A stretch of 64,000 nt of DNA from NCBI RefSeq assembly GCF_047495875.1, contig NC_092486.1, forward strand, positions 3,904,195 through 3,968,194, given 5' to 3'. This DNA is from Pithys albifrons albifrons (lineage: Eukaryota > Chordata > Aves > Passeriformes > Thamnophilidae). Shown piece after piece: positions 31,796 to 43,983 of this stretch. Each line of letters begins with the position of its first letter. Within the stretch, counting starts at the first letter, position 1. Below the pieces are notes generated by a model. The model saw only the letters and a program-made list of their open reading frames with translations. It was not told where the DNA came from and made no database searches. A program made the translations under genes and the position numbers.

Positions 31796-32516
31796 TGTGC
31801 TGGTTTAAAGATAAACTGGCAGGAGAAACAAACCCACTACAAGAGAGATTATAAATCAGAGTTACAGTTTAATACCAATATTCCAATCAATGCAATGCCA
31901 CAAAGAGCAATTGGGTTTAACCCCCAAGCCCAGCAGTCTAACCCAGCCCCCTGGGGCACAAACACAGGGGGGTTTGGTGGCCCCTGTGCTGAGCCCCACG
32001 TGGTTCCCCCGAGGCCAAAGGCAAAGGAGGGGACAAAGCTGTTGGTGCAGATGATGGCAGAGTCTGGTGGAGAGTGGGGGGCTCCTCCTGGCCAGGGTCT
32101 GCTCCTGCTCTGGATGCCAGGAGTGGTGCCAGAGGTGCCCAAAGGGCAAGATTGTCTCCCCTGAGGTTTGGGTGGGAGCCCCCAGTGCCTCCCCCAGGGC
32201 AGGGAGTTCCACCCTGGGGGATCTGACTCTGGCACTCAGGGGGGATTTTGGACTCGTTGCTGGCCCCTGAGCAGAGCTGAGCCCTCAGGTGGGTGTGGAG
32301 GTGCCAAGGAGTCCCTGCAGGGCAGTTCTCCCAGCTCCTCTGCCAGGCTTCTTTCCCAGCCAGCTCCCAGCCTGAGGGCTCAGCTGTGCCCTGGGCAGCT
32401 GCTGCCAATGGGCCCTTGGGAACAGTTGCTGGGCAATGGCCCAGAGGGTTTAGAATGCCCAGCTTTGGGCACACCCACACTGGGACAAACTGGTCCCAAC
32501 TTGCTGAACTGGGACA
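31796..32516 (-). mobile_element. solo-LTR-like element, copy 2 (inverted)
   Basis: Reverse-complement partner of 4385-5104, 721 bp, with boundaries tgtgctgg...gggaca on plus. By manual alignment it differs from copy 1 at about 22 positions (about 97% identity). Only about 4 of these lie in the central ~540 bp; the rest are in the outer ~76 and ~104 bp. No internal retroviral sequence is adjacent. Immediate flanks ('gaaaga' and 'gaaact') are similar but not an exact target-site duplication. Confidence 0.7.
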
Positions 32517-34411
32517 GAAACTTTAGATCTTGGTGCCAGAGCCCTTTGTGAGGCGACCTCTGGCATGTCCATCAGGGAAAGGGAGGTGGGAAAGGCAGGT
32601 GTGGACACACAGAGGTGTCTGCAGGAACCCCCTGGGCTGGGAAGGATCCGTGTCCTCAGCACAAGGAGCTTCCCAACACCTCGCCCTGAGCAAGTTTAAA
32701 AGTCAACAACCCCCAGCTGAAAAAACTCCTTTTTTTCCTACTGAAAAAACACATAAACCCCCCACCAAATCCAAGGAACGTCCACAAATTGATCCAAGCA
32801 CATCAAAAAAAGTGCAGCCGCAGAAAAAAAGGAATATGGGACTGAAATTTAAAATTAAAATCACGGCGCTTTTCTTTCTCTTTTGTGCTTCTCCTCCGAG
32901 AAATCCAGGGGGAAAACTGGAGTGTGATCACACGGGGGAAGCAGGGAATTGGTGTTAGAGGAAGGGAGAGGGGAGTCTGGTGCTGGAGGGGGACTGGAAA
33001 CATGGATATGGACACTGGATAAATGGATATACCCTGGGAAAACACACCAAAAATCACGGGGTGGCCCCAAACCCTCCAGCACAGTGGCCAAGGTGGCACT
33101 GGGTGTGGTGCCAGGGTGGCAGCAGAGCCATCGCCCACCCTGCTCTCCCTCAAGGATGACACACACAGACCTTGTTTCTACGCACTTTCCTCAAATAAAC
33201 TTTTTATTTCCTCTGCAAACATAATAAAGACGACATAATGACTTCCTGGAACATTCCCATTTTAATAAAAATTATAGAGGGGAAGAGATATGATGTGGCA
33301 CTTGAAATTGAAACCCAGCTATTTCTTCCATCTTTATCATCCAAAAAAATGCAATATTTTGACATTTAGAAAAGAGCTGCAGCATTGTGAGTTTTTTTTT
33401 TAAATGTATTTTATCTTTCCTCTGTATGATATTAGCCAAGCTCTTCTCCATTTTCTAATTTCATTAACTGGCACTGAGAAAAAACCCCTTTATTTCCCCC
33501 TGAATCCACCCACTCAACATGTTTTTTTTTTCCCATTCTGCAAAGATTTCCCTGGAAGACGTTTTTTTTTCAAGCCTGATTGCTCCAAGCAAAATTACAG
33601 GGCAGAGGAGCTGAGAGGCAGCTGAGGGAGCTGTGGGGAGCCAGGGGCACCCTGTGGGCACAGGGCAGGGGGTGGGCACCTCCCACTGGGGGACTGTCAC
33701 CTTCTCAAGGCACAAAAAAACCTCCTAAGGAAATAATTCCAAGTGGGAAATGCTTGGGAGGGAGGGAAAACAGCACAGCTCTGAGCTGGGAGTTGATGGG
33801 ACAAGGAGAGCAAAGGAAGGTGAGGATGAGGAGGGTGAGGGAGGAAATGCTTTTCAAGAGGTGTTTCAGCATCTCTCGGGTGCACAACAAGGTCCGGGAG
33901 ATCTTTGTCTCCTCTTGTCTGTTTGTGTTTAAGGGATCAGTTCTTGGGGTGTGACAGGTTTTATTTCCAGACTTAGAGATGGGATGTCGAGAAGGACTTT
34001 CCTGTGGAGCCCTTGGAAAGTTCAGATCTGGATCATGGCCCTGAACTCTAATTAGGGAGCAAAGAGCTGAAGCTTTCAGGGCTGCACTTCCATCCAGGGA
34101 TTGAATGGATGGTTATGAAAACAAAGCTCTTTGTCAGTGCTTGGGGTTCCCAGAGCAGACAATCCATGTGATCCTCCTGGAAGAGCCATCCCTGCAGGGC
34201 TTCCTTCCCCACATCACCCAAACCTGCTGGGAGGGGCGTTGTTCATACATAAAATAATTATTTTCCTGCACTTTGCAAGAGAAATGTAAAGAAGAAACAT
34301 TCCCTTTTCCCAGAGCACAGGGATATCCCTGGCTGGGAATTCTCTGATTGAGGTGAAACAATGTGAGTTATCTGGGATGTTTGATGCTTCCACTGGCACA
34401 GGGATTGTGCT
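32517..34411. other. single-copy non-coding block
   Basis: No gene recognised. 33225-33300 is AT-rich, with several A- and T-runs of 7-9 bases. Confidence 0.4.
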
Positions 34412-34690
34412 GTCATGGAATGGTTTGGCTTGGAAAGGACCTTAAATCCCATCCAGTTCCACCCCGTGCCATGGGCAGGGACACCTTAAACCATCCCAGG
34501 TTGCTCCAGCCTGGCCTTGGACACTTCCAGGGATGGAGCAGCCACAGCTTCTCTGGGAAATCCATTCCAGGGCCTCACCACCTTCACAGAGAGAAATTTC
34601 TTTCCAATATCCCTTTTTATCCTACTCTCAGTTTGAAGCCATTCCCCTTGTCCTGTCCCTCCAGGTTCTTGTAGTGACCTGTCCTGTGAT
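34412..34690 (-). mobile_element. CR1 LINE 3' fragment, minus strand
   Basis: Reverse-complement CR1: 'gtcatggaatggtttggctt', 'gccatgggcagggacacctt', 'ttggccttggacacttccag', 'ttctttccaatatcccttt', 'ccattccccttgtcctgtcc'. It covers about the last 280 bp of the element. Confidence 0.92.
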
Positions 34691-35451
34691 GTCCCACCCA
34701 GGCTACACCCTCAGAGTCCCTCTGACCTGCCAGAGCTGAACTCGAGCTCCCAAACTACCTGAACCAAGGAATAAAATTCCCACACCCACAGTGTGCCATG
34801 GGTAGGGACACCCTGCAGTGTCCCCAGACCACCCCACACACCCATCCCCTGAAAAAAAGGGGCAGCTGCTGAAAATCCCTCAGCTCAGCACCAGCAACTG
34901 GGGACCACAGGCAGGAGTTCAAGGTATTTGAAACCAAAGGCAGAGCAGGCAGAGCTGAGCAGAGCAAAGAGAGTCCCTGGATCTGCATTGTAGTCACTGT
35001 GCTCGGCTCTGCAGCCCAAAAAAGACATCAGGGAATTAGAAAAACGAGTGATCTTGGAGGAGGAACGAGAATGATTAATGCTGTGGAAGGACAGGGGTAT
35101 GATATGGTGAAGTAATAAAAGAAATACAGATGAAATAAAATCCTCCCTTGAAGTCTCATTCATCCAGATCTAAAAAGGTGGAACCTCGCCACCTAAATCA
35201 GCCTTTCCTTGGCCAGAGAGGCAGGAGATAAATAGAGAGATAAGGGCAGTGCTCTGTCTCCCTCCCCTCACTCCTCTGCCCGGGTCCCACAGAGGCTGAG
35301 CACGCAGAGCTGGGGCCCTGTGCCAGCTCCAAGACATCCCCATTATCCATCACCCCACAAGCAGCACCAGAGCACAGGCACAGATCCATGAGGAGCAGAA
35401 TTGCTCCACTCGGTGTCTGGAGGCTCCGAGCAGCCTTGGAAGCTTCTCTGT
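34691..35451. other. single-copy non-coding sequence
   Basis: A possible tiny CR1 scrap lies at about 34791-34815 ('gtgccatgggtagggacacc'). No gene recognised. Confidence 0.4.
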
Positions 35452-35515
35452 CCATGGAATTAGATGGTCCTTAAGGTCCCTTCCCACCCAAACCATTCCA
35501 TAATTCCATGAAATT
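35452..35515 (+). mobile_element. CR1 3' tail fragment
   Basis: 'gatggtccttaaggtccctt' and 'cccacccaaaccattccata': only the terminal ~60 bp of CR1. Confidence 0.8.
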
Positions 35516-38500
35516 CTGGTATTTCATGGTATTCTCTGCCCCCACATTGAGAGGAGGGAGAATTCCTGTATTTTCCAGAGAATGGATGCTCTGGAAGGTG
35601 AGGATGGAAAAGTGCACATTCCCAGGGAAATGTTGGTGTTTGCACCCCCATTCCCATTCCCAGAGGAGTTGGATTTCCCAAAGCAGCCCTTGCACCCCCT
35701 GCCTTGCTCCAGGCTGTTATCAGAAAGCCAAACCCATTCCCTCCCCACGGTGCAGGGATATTAAATACAAACTGTCAATCCATTATCAAATCTCTGTAAA
35801 ACGGGAGTTGAAAGGGAGCGAATTGTAGCAATAAAACTGAAACAACCCATTTTTCGTTTTTTAGCACTGCTGGCCCCGGGCTGTGAGCCTTGAATGCTCT
35901 GCCTGGCATGGATTGCCTCTCTCCTGGGAGCTCAGCTGGGTTTGTGTGCTGGATGGCCCAGGGTTGCTCATTTTGGGAGCTGAGGGATGAGCTTTTCCCC
36001 CACTGGGAGGAGTGAAGGGACACAGGAGCACAGGGAGCAGCAGCTCCGTGGGATCCCATCACTCCTTGGCTCTGCCTTCCCCTTCCACCCGTGGCCAATA
36101 AAACAAGATTTTATATTAAAACAAACACAACCCCCTCCAGTTGTGAGGCACAGGGATTTTCCAGGGCAGTCCAGTGTGGGAGGACAAAGCCTGGACAAGT
36201 GAGGGGTTTTTTTTCACACCAAATCCCCAGTTTTTGTTGCCTGACTCCTGGGGACAATCCTGGTTTTCCCAGTTTCCCAAGCCAAGCTGGGCTGTGCCCT
36301 CTGGAGTGGGGCAGTGCCAGGGAGCAGGGGCAGGCTGTGCCCATGAGCTCTGCCCCTTAGTGCTGGCCATGCCATGATTTATGGCCACTATTTGTGTGGC
36401 TTTGGAAGACAAATGGAGTTAATAAAGCCACTGGTCCCTGCCAGAGACATTTGTTATTCAGCTGGTGCAATTCTGTCCTTGCCATCCCTGCCCTGGATTC
36501 AACTTGGGCTGAGCAAAAGCACTTGGTGGGCACCTGGAACTTCTCATCCCAAAGCTCCTGCTGGTCCCTCACAGCCCTTTGACCACGGGGATCCCATGGG
36601 GGGTGGACACAAGGGACAGGTCACTCCAACAACCAGAAAACCTTGGAGCAAAAGTGGAGAGCAGCTTTACCTTTTCTCAGGAAGCTTTTCCTTGTTTCTT
36701 GAGGCTTTGATGGAAATTTTGGGAAGGGGGAGGACTCTAGGAGCTTTTCCTTGTCTCTTGAGGCTTTGACAAAAATTTGGGAAGGGGTGGGAGTCTGACA
36801 TTAACTTGGTTGGACCATCTCGGAGCATCCAAAGCCGTTGCTGGAGCTTTTCTGGATGGGGATCCAACAAAAGCAGCCACAAACCTCACACCAGTCTGTG
36901 ATAAGGATCTTAATAATTCTATTCCCTCTAATCCTCCCAAATTAGTAAATACAGCTTCATCCTATTTGGAGATATTTCCCTACCCAGGGGTTTCTCTTAA
37001 GCTGATAGAGAGAATGAGCCAAAGTCGCTGCAGTGTCGGTGCTGCTGCTCCGTGTCTAATAAGCCCTTCCTGGTCCAAAGGGAGCCTCTGATCAATCCAT
37101 ATCAGGCAACTCCCTGTGTTATTTTCCATTTACCTCCTCAATAATCCCCTCCAGCAGTTAATCACTGCTTCTCATTCCCAGTCACTTCAGTTCCCTTGGA
37201 TCTCCCCGGGGCTGTGGCACGTTAATATTTAATGGCCCTTGTGCTGCACCTTCTTGGAGCCAACAGACCCCGGCCTTGCTCAGCAAGTGCTTCTGTTTCG
37301 CAGCAAAGATGAGGAGTCTCCAGAGAAAAATCCTGGGGAAAGTGGGAATATGGATCTGAGCACTCACTGACCTGCCTGGAGACCACCTGCTTTAAATAAA
37401 CATCCCAAAACATGGAGCAGAAACTCAGCAATTCACCTCCAGCACCTCTGTCTTTGCCTCCAGCAGGACAGGGTGGAATAGTCTCAGAAAAGCAAGAATT
37501 TGGTGGGTTTATGGGTTTGTCCTCCCCGCTCCCACCCCTCAGATCCTCCCTGTCCTCCCTGTCCTGGGTGTCTCCAACCCTCCCAGCAAAGGGAAGGACT
37601 TTAATGGCAGGAAATCCATTATCCAGCTGTAACAAGGACCCTTATTAAATATGAATTGTAAGATAATGAACATTTTAATTTTATGTATCCCCCTCTTTCT
37701 ATTTCTCCCCCCTCCCATTCTTTTTTAAAATAAATATTTAAGCATCTTCCAAACTGCGTTTGAAGAGCAGAGCCCGAGCCGAGCAGGTTGATTTAATCTC
37801 CGTTCCTGCTCTTTGCCAAACAGGAAATCTCTCATCTGCCTCTTTCACAAATCTTTGCCAAGGGAAGGAGGGAGGATTAGAGCCTGCGAGGAGCCCATCC
37901 ATCGCTTCCCTCCTTTCTCCTGGAAGTCCTTCAAGGAATGCTCTGAAGAAGCGATTCACAGTTTTTAATCACTCTTCTCTCCTTTCTCCTTAACCCTTTG
38001 GGATCCAAACCCAACGGAGATGCCCTCGATTCCTTTTGCAACAGATTTTCCAGGGGATGAGACCACCAGATGCTTCCCCATGAGCCTCTTCCTTCAGTGG
38101 CACAATCCCCTTGGTCTCTCCTCGGATTTCCCACAGCTTGGCTTTGTTTGGGTCCATTTAACCAGAATTTGGCACAGAACCCCTGAGAGCACAAAGAATT
38201 CCAATCTCTCCACAGCAGCCCCATTGCAAAGCCCTCCCAGCTCTGCACTGTAAGGAGTCCCTGGGCACAGGCAGGTCCCACCTCGGCAAGGAGATGGATC
38301 AGTAGCAAGATGAGAGATGTTTGATGTGGTTCCTGGGGGAAATGATTCCTGATTTCCCAGCTCCAGCCCCCTCCTATGGCAGAGATTAAAGGGCAGCATG
38401 GTGGGTGCTGATGGAGGGACAGAGCCCGCCCTGGAAAGGAGCCCCAGCTGAGCTCAGCATCATTCCAGGAGAGGTCGATGTCCAGGCTGGGCTGGTGCAC

Positions 38501-39229
38501 AAAAGGAGAATTATTTCTGTTTAATCCTTGCAGTATTAAAAAAAAATCAGTAACAGTGAGTTTCTTGGAGGAAAAAAAACCCTGGAGATCTGCACAGAAT
38601 AAATAACAGCAGAAAATCTGAATAATGACCATGGGATTTGAAAAGAGCTGCTGGAAAGCCCTGAGTGAGCAAAGCCTTTCAGCCTTGGCGTGGCCAGATG
38701 GAGCCAAGTGACTCCTCACCTGCCCAAAGCTCCTCTGGCTGCTGCCAACCTGGGATGGCACAGCTCACCTGAGGATGAGAGTCCAACCTTCCTCACCACT
38801 TCCTTGGCTCCAGGAAACCTTCCAGGGAATTGCTGCACATTTTCCCCTCAATTCAGCAAAAACCTTTTTTAATTTTCCACTTTGTGCTCAGAACCTCTGG
38901 TGGAGCCAGAGAAGGGTCAGCGGATGGTGAGAGGTTTGACACGAGGATTCGAGGCTGATTTATGGCTTCCTGTGACCCCCTGAAATGCAAACACTCCGAG
39001 CCCTGACCTGCCCAGCTCTGCCCATGCTGGGGGTGCTGCAGCCACTCGAGCCTGGCAGCAGTAATTGATCCCATAAAGCATCTGCTGGTGCTGATAAATC
39101 GCTCTCCTGCTGCCCTGCCTGGTCCTGCTGCTCCTCAAGTGGAGAATGGACATCATTTCCCCACTGGAAAGCCCCACACAGGAATGTTTCCCTGCTGAGA
39201 TGTATTGAAAGGAGGTTTGGGGCAGATCA
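35516..39229. other. long single-copy non-coding block
   Basis: The longest repeat-poor stretch in the first two thirds of the window. No gene recognised. It holds a small tandem duplication (36681-36796) and AT-rich segments at 36895-36960 and 37645-37745. No open frame here shows a recognisable domain. Confidence 0.4.
36681..36796. repeat. ~58-bp tandem duplication
   Basis: Two adjacent copies of a sequence with 'gcttttccttgt', 'cttgaggctttga' and 'tttgggaagggg', the second starting at about 36739. Several substitutions and small indels separate them. Confidence 0.8.
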
Positions 39230-40375
39230 CAAAATCACTGAGGTTGGCAAAGCCCTCCCAGCCCATGGAACCCACCTTGTGCCCGATGTCCACCTTGGAA
39301 AAGCCCTCCCAGCCCATGGAGCCCACCCTGTGCCCGATGCCCACCTTGGAAAAGCCCTCCCAGCCCCTGGAGCCCACCCTGTGCCCGATGCCCACCTTGG
39401 AAAAGCCCTCCCAGCCCCTGGAGCCCACCCTATGCCTGATGCCCACCTTGGCAAAGCCCTCCCAGCCTCTGGAGCCCACCCTGTGCCCGATGCCCACCTT
39501 GGAAAAGCCCTCCCAGCCCCTGAAGCCCACCCTGTGCCCGATGCCCACCTTGGAAAAGCCCTCCCAGCCCATGGAGCCCACCCTGTGCCCGATGCCCACC
39601 TTGGAAAAGCCCTCCCAGCCTCTGGAGCCCACCCTGTGCCCGATGCCCACCTTGGAAAAGCCCTCCCAGCCTCTGGAGCCCACCCTGTGCCCGATGCCCA
39701 CCTTGGAAAAGCCCTCCCAGCCCCTGGAGCCCACCCTGTGCCCGATGCCCACCTTGGAAAAGCCCTCCCAGCCCATGGAGCCCACCCTGTGCCCGATGCC
39801 CACCTTGGAAAAGCCCTCCCAGCCCATGGAGCCCACCCTATGCCCGATGCCCACCTTGGAAAAGCCCTCCCAGCCCATGGAGCCCACCCTGTGCCCGATG
39901 CCCACCTTGGAAAAGCCTTTCCAGCCCTGAAGCCCACCCTGGGCCCGATGCCCACCTTGTCCCCCAGTCCAGAGCACTGAGTGCCACGGCCAGTCCTGCC
40001 TTGGGCACCTCCAGGCCCTGGGCAGCCCCTCCCAGTGCCTTTCCATGAGGAAATTCCTTCTGCTGTCCCATCTTCCCCTGCCCTGACCCAGCCTGAGGCT
40101 GTTCCCTCTGCTCCTGTCCCTGTTTCCCCCTCCTGGCAGGGATTGCAGAGCCAGAAGGTGCCCTCTGAGCCTCTTTTTCTCCAGGCTGAGCCCCCCCAGC
40201 TCCCTCAGGAGTTCTCCAGACCCTTCCCCAGCTCCCTCAGCCCCTCCTGCTGCTCCAGACCCTTCCCAGCTCCATTCCCACCCCTGGACACGCTCCAGCA
40301 TCTCGATGTCTCTTTTCCAGACCTGGCCACAGCACTCAAAGAGCAGCATCAGTTCATGCAGCACGAGGAGGGAGA
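39230..40375 (-). mobile_element. CR1 LINE 3' fragment containing an expanded tail array
   Basis: On the minus strand the CR1 body runs from about 40375 ('gtctggaaaagagacatcga') through 'ctgagggagctgggggggct' relatives to the tail, which ends at 39230 in 'caacctcagtgattttgtga'. Between body and tail end lies a 51-bp x 13 array (39249-39925). The same CR1 lineage with 3 units is at 50655-51190, and with a single ancestral unit at 59285-59526. The 419-codon minus-strand frame (39153-40412) translates this array and CR1 body and is not a gene. Confidence 0.9.
39249..39925. repeat. 51-bp x ~13 minisatellite born from a CR1 tail
   Basis: Unit (plus): 'aaaagccctcccagcccatg' followed by gagcccaccctgtgcccgat and gcccaccttgg. 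Units alternate cccatgg/cccctgg/cctctgg at one site and are otherwise nearly uniform, showing recent homogenisation. 51 is divisible by three, so all frames without stops stay open on both strands. Confidence 0.97.
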
Positions 40376-41997
40376 GAAAAATGTTCCTTAGGGCTCTTAG
40401 TTTAGGATTCATCTCCCTCAGTGCTGGGATGAAGTGGGAAAAGGAGAAATAACTTTATTTTTGCTCCACTTGGGTGTAAGGGAACATCACCCACACTGTG
40501 ATTTACAGGCTGACATCCATCTCCTGAGCCTGAGTGAGTGTCCACACACGCAGAGGGAACAGTCATCACTGAGAAAAGCCTTTTACTTTCCAAGTATTTC
40601 AATTTAATGCACCAAACTGATGAGTTTTCCTGGCTCAAGCTGCAGCCACTCGATTGCATTCAGTTTGGTGTCCATATCTTTACATCATTTGGGTTTCTTC
40701 TCTTATTTAAGGAAAATGTTATTATGTTTAATGTCAGTTATTTCTCCCTTTCACTTTATGCTGATGAGTTCCCGTTCAGCTCCTGTGGGTGCTTTTACCC
40801 AAATGAAAATTACAATATCAAAATAAAAATCAGCGGATGGGGTCAGATAAACGGCCCTGAGAGCATCAAAGAAAAGGTAGAAGGAGTGGATAATAAACCA
40901 TCGTAATTCCTCAATCCTATCTAATGATCTGTTAGATGGGAGGAATCTCAATTAGCTCTTCAAAGGATATTTGTGGGGGTTTTATGGGAGCTCCTTCTGT
41001 TCCCCAAAGCTCTCCTGACACCTCTGACCCAAGGACAGGGAAGGAAACCCAGAATGATTTCCCAAGAAATTAAATATTTGACTGTTGCTGCACTGAGGGT
41101 TCAGCCCCAGCCCCCAAAATCCCTGGGATGGTCCTGGCTCGTTCCCACCGGGACCATTCCCGTGTATCAACAGGGACTGGATAGAAGGAAACTCCCAAGT
41201 GACTCATTAACTCCAATGTACTTAATCACCCTCCGAACAACTGATGGACTGACCTCCCTTTCTCCAGCTCTCAGCGTTCACAACAGTCAAACAACCCCAA
41301 TTAGCTGTAATTAAGGATTATAACCAATCCACGGCGTGTTTACATCACCCATTAAAATCCCCAGATTTTTATTATTCGCAGTCCTGACGTGCACATTGGA
41401 GAGCACAGGGAAGGAACACAAAGGGAAAAGGCTCCTTTGTGCCATCGTTTGTGCCGAGGTTTCTCATCGGGGTTTTCTGTGCGCAGCTGATTGTGGGCTG
41501 AGAATTGGAGTCGGAGACGGAGAGAGAAATTAAGCAAAAAAAAATAAACCCTCCAATTGTAAATCCCCCCTGAACAGCCTGGCTGGGCTCCTGCGGGATG
41601 AATCCTCCTTGTGCTGCCATCGCTCGCCTTTGTTTACCCAACAGCCTGACAATGCCTAGTTATGCAAATTAGAGCGCGGCTGCTTTTTTGCCTGTTCATT
41701 AATTAGCATCTCGTTCCGGCCGTGTAAACCAGGCTGGGAGAATGAAGTGGAGCAACAGTTTGATTCTGCTCTTCCCCACCTTCCTCGCCCCTTTCCTGGG
41801 GCTTCAACAAGGGGGTTTGGGTGGAACATCAACTGCCTTGTGCCACATGGACCTTGTGGGGCTCCTGAGCTTGGGAGGAGGAAAAAGGGGATGCTGAGAG
41901 AGAGAGGGGGGAAGGTGAATTTTAGGACATATTGAGGAGGAGCTTTGCATAAATCTGGTTTTCTCTTTCAGTTTCTTCCTGCTGTGATACCACAGAG
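40376..41997. other. single-copy block with CNE-like segment
   Basis: No gene seen. 41280-41730 is repeat-free and contains 'agctgtaattaaggattat', an octamer ATGCAAAT at 41662-41669 and 'tcattaattagcatctcg'. This is enhancer-like in composition, but that is only an inference. Confidence 0.35.
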
Positions 41998-42465
41998 TCT
42001 TGGAATTGTCTGGGTTGGAAAAAACTTTGTGTAGAATCACATAAACATTTGGGTTGGAAAAGACCTTTACAGAACCCTGGATTCATTTGGGTTGGAAAAG
42101 ACCTTTATAGAATCCTGGATTCATTTGGGTTGGAAAAGACCTTTCATAGAATCCTGGATTCATTTGGGTTGGAAAAGACCTTTTATAGAATCCTGGATTC
42201 ATTTGGGTTGGAAAAGACCTTTCATAGAATCCTGGATTCATTTGGGTTGGAAAAGACCTTCATAGAATCCTGGATTCATTTGGGTTGGAAAAGACCTTTC
42301 ATAGAATCCTGGATTCATCTGGGTTGGAAAAGACCTTTTATAGAATCCTGGATTCATTTGAGTTGGAAGGTCTTTAGGACCATCAAGTCCAGCTATTAAC
42401 CCAGCACTGCCAAGGCCACCACTGACCCATGTCCCCAAGCATCACATCCATGACCCTTCCCCCAA
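41998..42465 (-). mobile_element. CR1 LINE 3' tail, minus strand, with expanded tail array
   Basis: The body side (42372-42465) reads 'gaccatcaagtccagctatt', 'aacccagcactgccaaggcc', 'accactgacccatgtcccc', a CR1 subfamily also present at 50195-50292 and 61038-61140. The tail side is a 39-bp array. Confidence 0.88.
42000..42372. repeat. 39-bp x ~8-9 minisatellite born from a CR1 tail
   Basis: Unit: 'atttgggttggaaaagacct' + 'ttcatagaatcctggattc'. The gggttggaaaagacct part is the CR1 tail and 'atagaatcctgg' is the terminal octamer region, so the duplicated unit spans exactly the CR1 3' terminus. The outermost left unit is diverged, the inner ones nearly identical. Confidence 0.95.
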
Positions 42466-43834
42466 ACCCTCATGGAGCAGACCTAGAGCTTGTTCTGGTG
42501 TCTGGAGGGGTTTTGTGGCCCAGAAGGTGACAAATGAGGGTGGGGATGGTCCCATCCCTTTGCTGGTTTGGTGCCACCTCAGCTACACATGCCCAGCAGT
42601 CACAGGGATAAATCTTTACATGATGGGCAGAACTGTCAGTCTGCTCCAAGGGCTGTCACAGATCTGTAGGTGCCACAGGAGTGCTGTGCCCATCACCAGG
42701 GATCAACCAACCAAGGGGACACCAACCCCTGAGGGAGAAGGAGCCACCCCATCACTCAGGCAGGGCTGCAAATGGCTTTGACTTAAAATAGATGGAAAAA
42801 ACACCCCAAGACTTTCCTGCTCACCCCAAGATGCACCAGGACATCAATAACCCCACCTAACAGGCAAGATTTTGGGACAAATTTCTGGAGGAGATGTGCA
42901 AACCACCAGTGAGCAACCCCTGAACAACCTCTCTGATGTTTTGCTTCCATAAAGATTCTTCTCAGCTCCCAGATCAGCCCCAAGTGCCAACAATGTCCCA
43001 GCCACAGTTCTGAGCAGGGTGGGCTTTAGCTGGGAGTGTGGCAGAGCAGACCCAGCCCCTCTGGGCTCCCACTCCCATTTCTCTTCTCCCAATTCTCCTC
43101 TGTCCTCTGCTTCCCTCAAGGGCAATTTCTTTGCTCGATTTACACATTTGTTTACAAACACACAATGACTGAAGGGGGAGCACCCACCACCCACAGCAGA
43201 CGGTTCCTATTTCTAACCAGTGGCCTCTCCCAGTGTTTCCTCTGCAATTTCTGCACACACAGCCACGCAAAATGGGCCTAAACACTGCAATTTTCCAACC
43301 ATTTTCATCCAAATTGTCAGCAATTTCCCAATGGTCCCGGCACCAAATTACAAGTGAACGCTTGGAAATGCTGTGAGGCTGCTCAGGCATCCGTGGGCAG
43401 GGGAGGGAGACAGGGAGGGAGGCAGAGGGGGAGGCAGAGGCAGCAGCTGGACACAAACCCTTCAGAAATGGGCTTTTAGGTTATTACCGGCCACATCTTG
43501 GGCCTCAAGTCATCGGGGTGGAAAGATGAGCACATTTCTGTGATCCATTCCAGACAGGAAGCCACAAATCTCCCTGGATGGCCCGGGAAAGGGGCTCTTT
43601 GCAGCACGTTCCTGGCTCGGGGATGCCAAAGGAGAAATGGGTCCCAGTATCAATCAGAACAATTGCTTGGCTGTGGGGTTGCTTTGGAACAACTCACTTA
43701 AAACCCAATTCCACCGTGGCAGGGCTGGGCTCTGCCCCAGGGTGGGCACCTTGGGGAGCCCTGGGATGCTCAGAGAGGGTGATCAAGGGGGACCTTGTGC
43801 AGATCTACAAGAGGCCTTAATCCCACCATTTTCA
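42466..43834. other. single-copy non-coding block
   Basis: No gene recognised. A purine-rich patch lies at 43393-43445. Confidence 0.4.
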
Positions 43835-43983
43835 GAGGTGCCCAGAGCTGCCCCATCCCTGGAGGTGTCCAAGACCAGGTTGGACAAGGTTTGGAATAGT
43901 GGGAGGTGTCCCTGCCCATGGCAGGGGGTGGGACTGGATGAGTTATAAGGTCCCTTCCAATCCAAACCATTCCATGATTCTAT
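43835..43983 (+). mobile_element. CR1 LINE 3' end fragment
   Basis: 'ccccatccctggaggtgtcc', 'gtgggaggtgtccctgccca', 'ggcagggggtgggactggat', then 'ggtcccttccaatccaaac' and 'cattccatgattctatc'. Confidence 0.92.

Noticed and set aside
39153..40412. 419-codon minus-strand open frame, the longest in the window
   Set aside because: It translates the 51-bp CR1-tail array (17-residue period) and CR1 3' body; 51 is a multiple of three, so the frame stays open on both strands.
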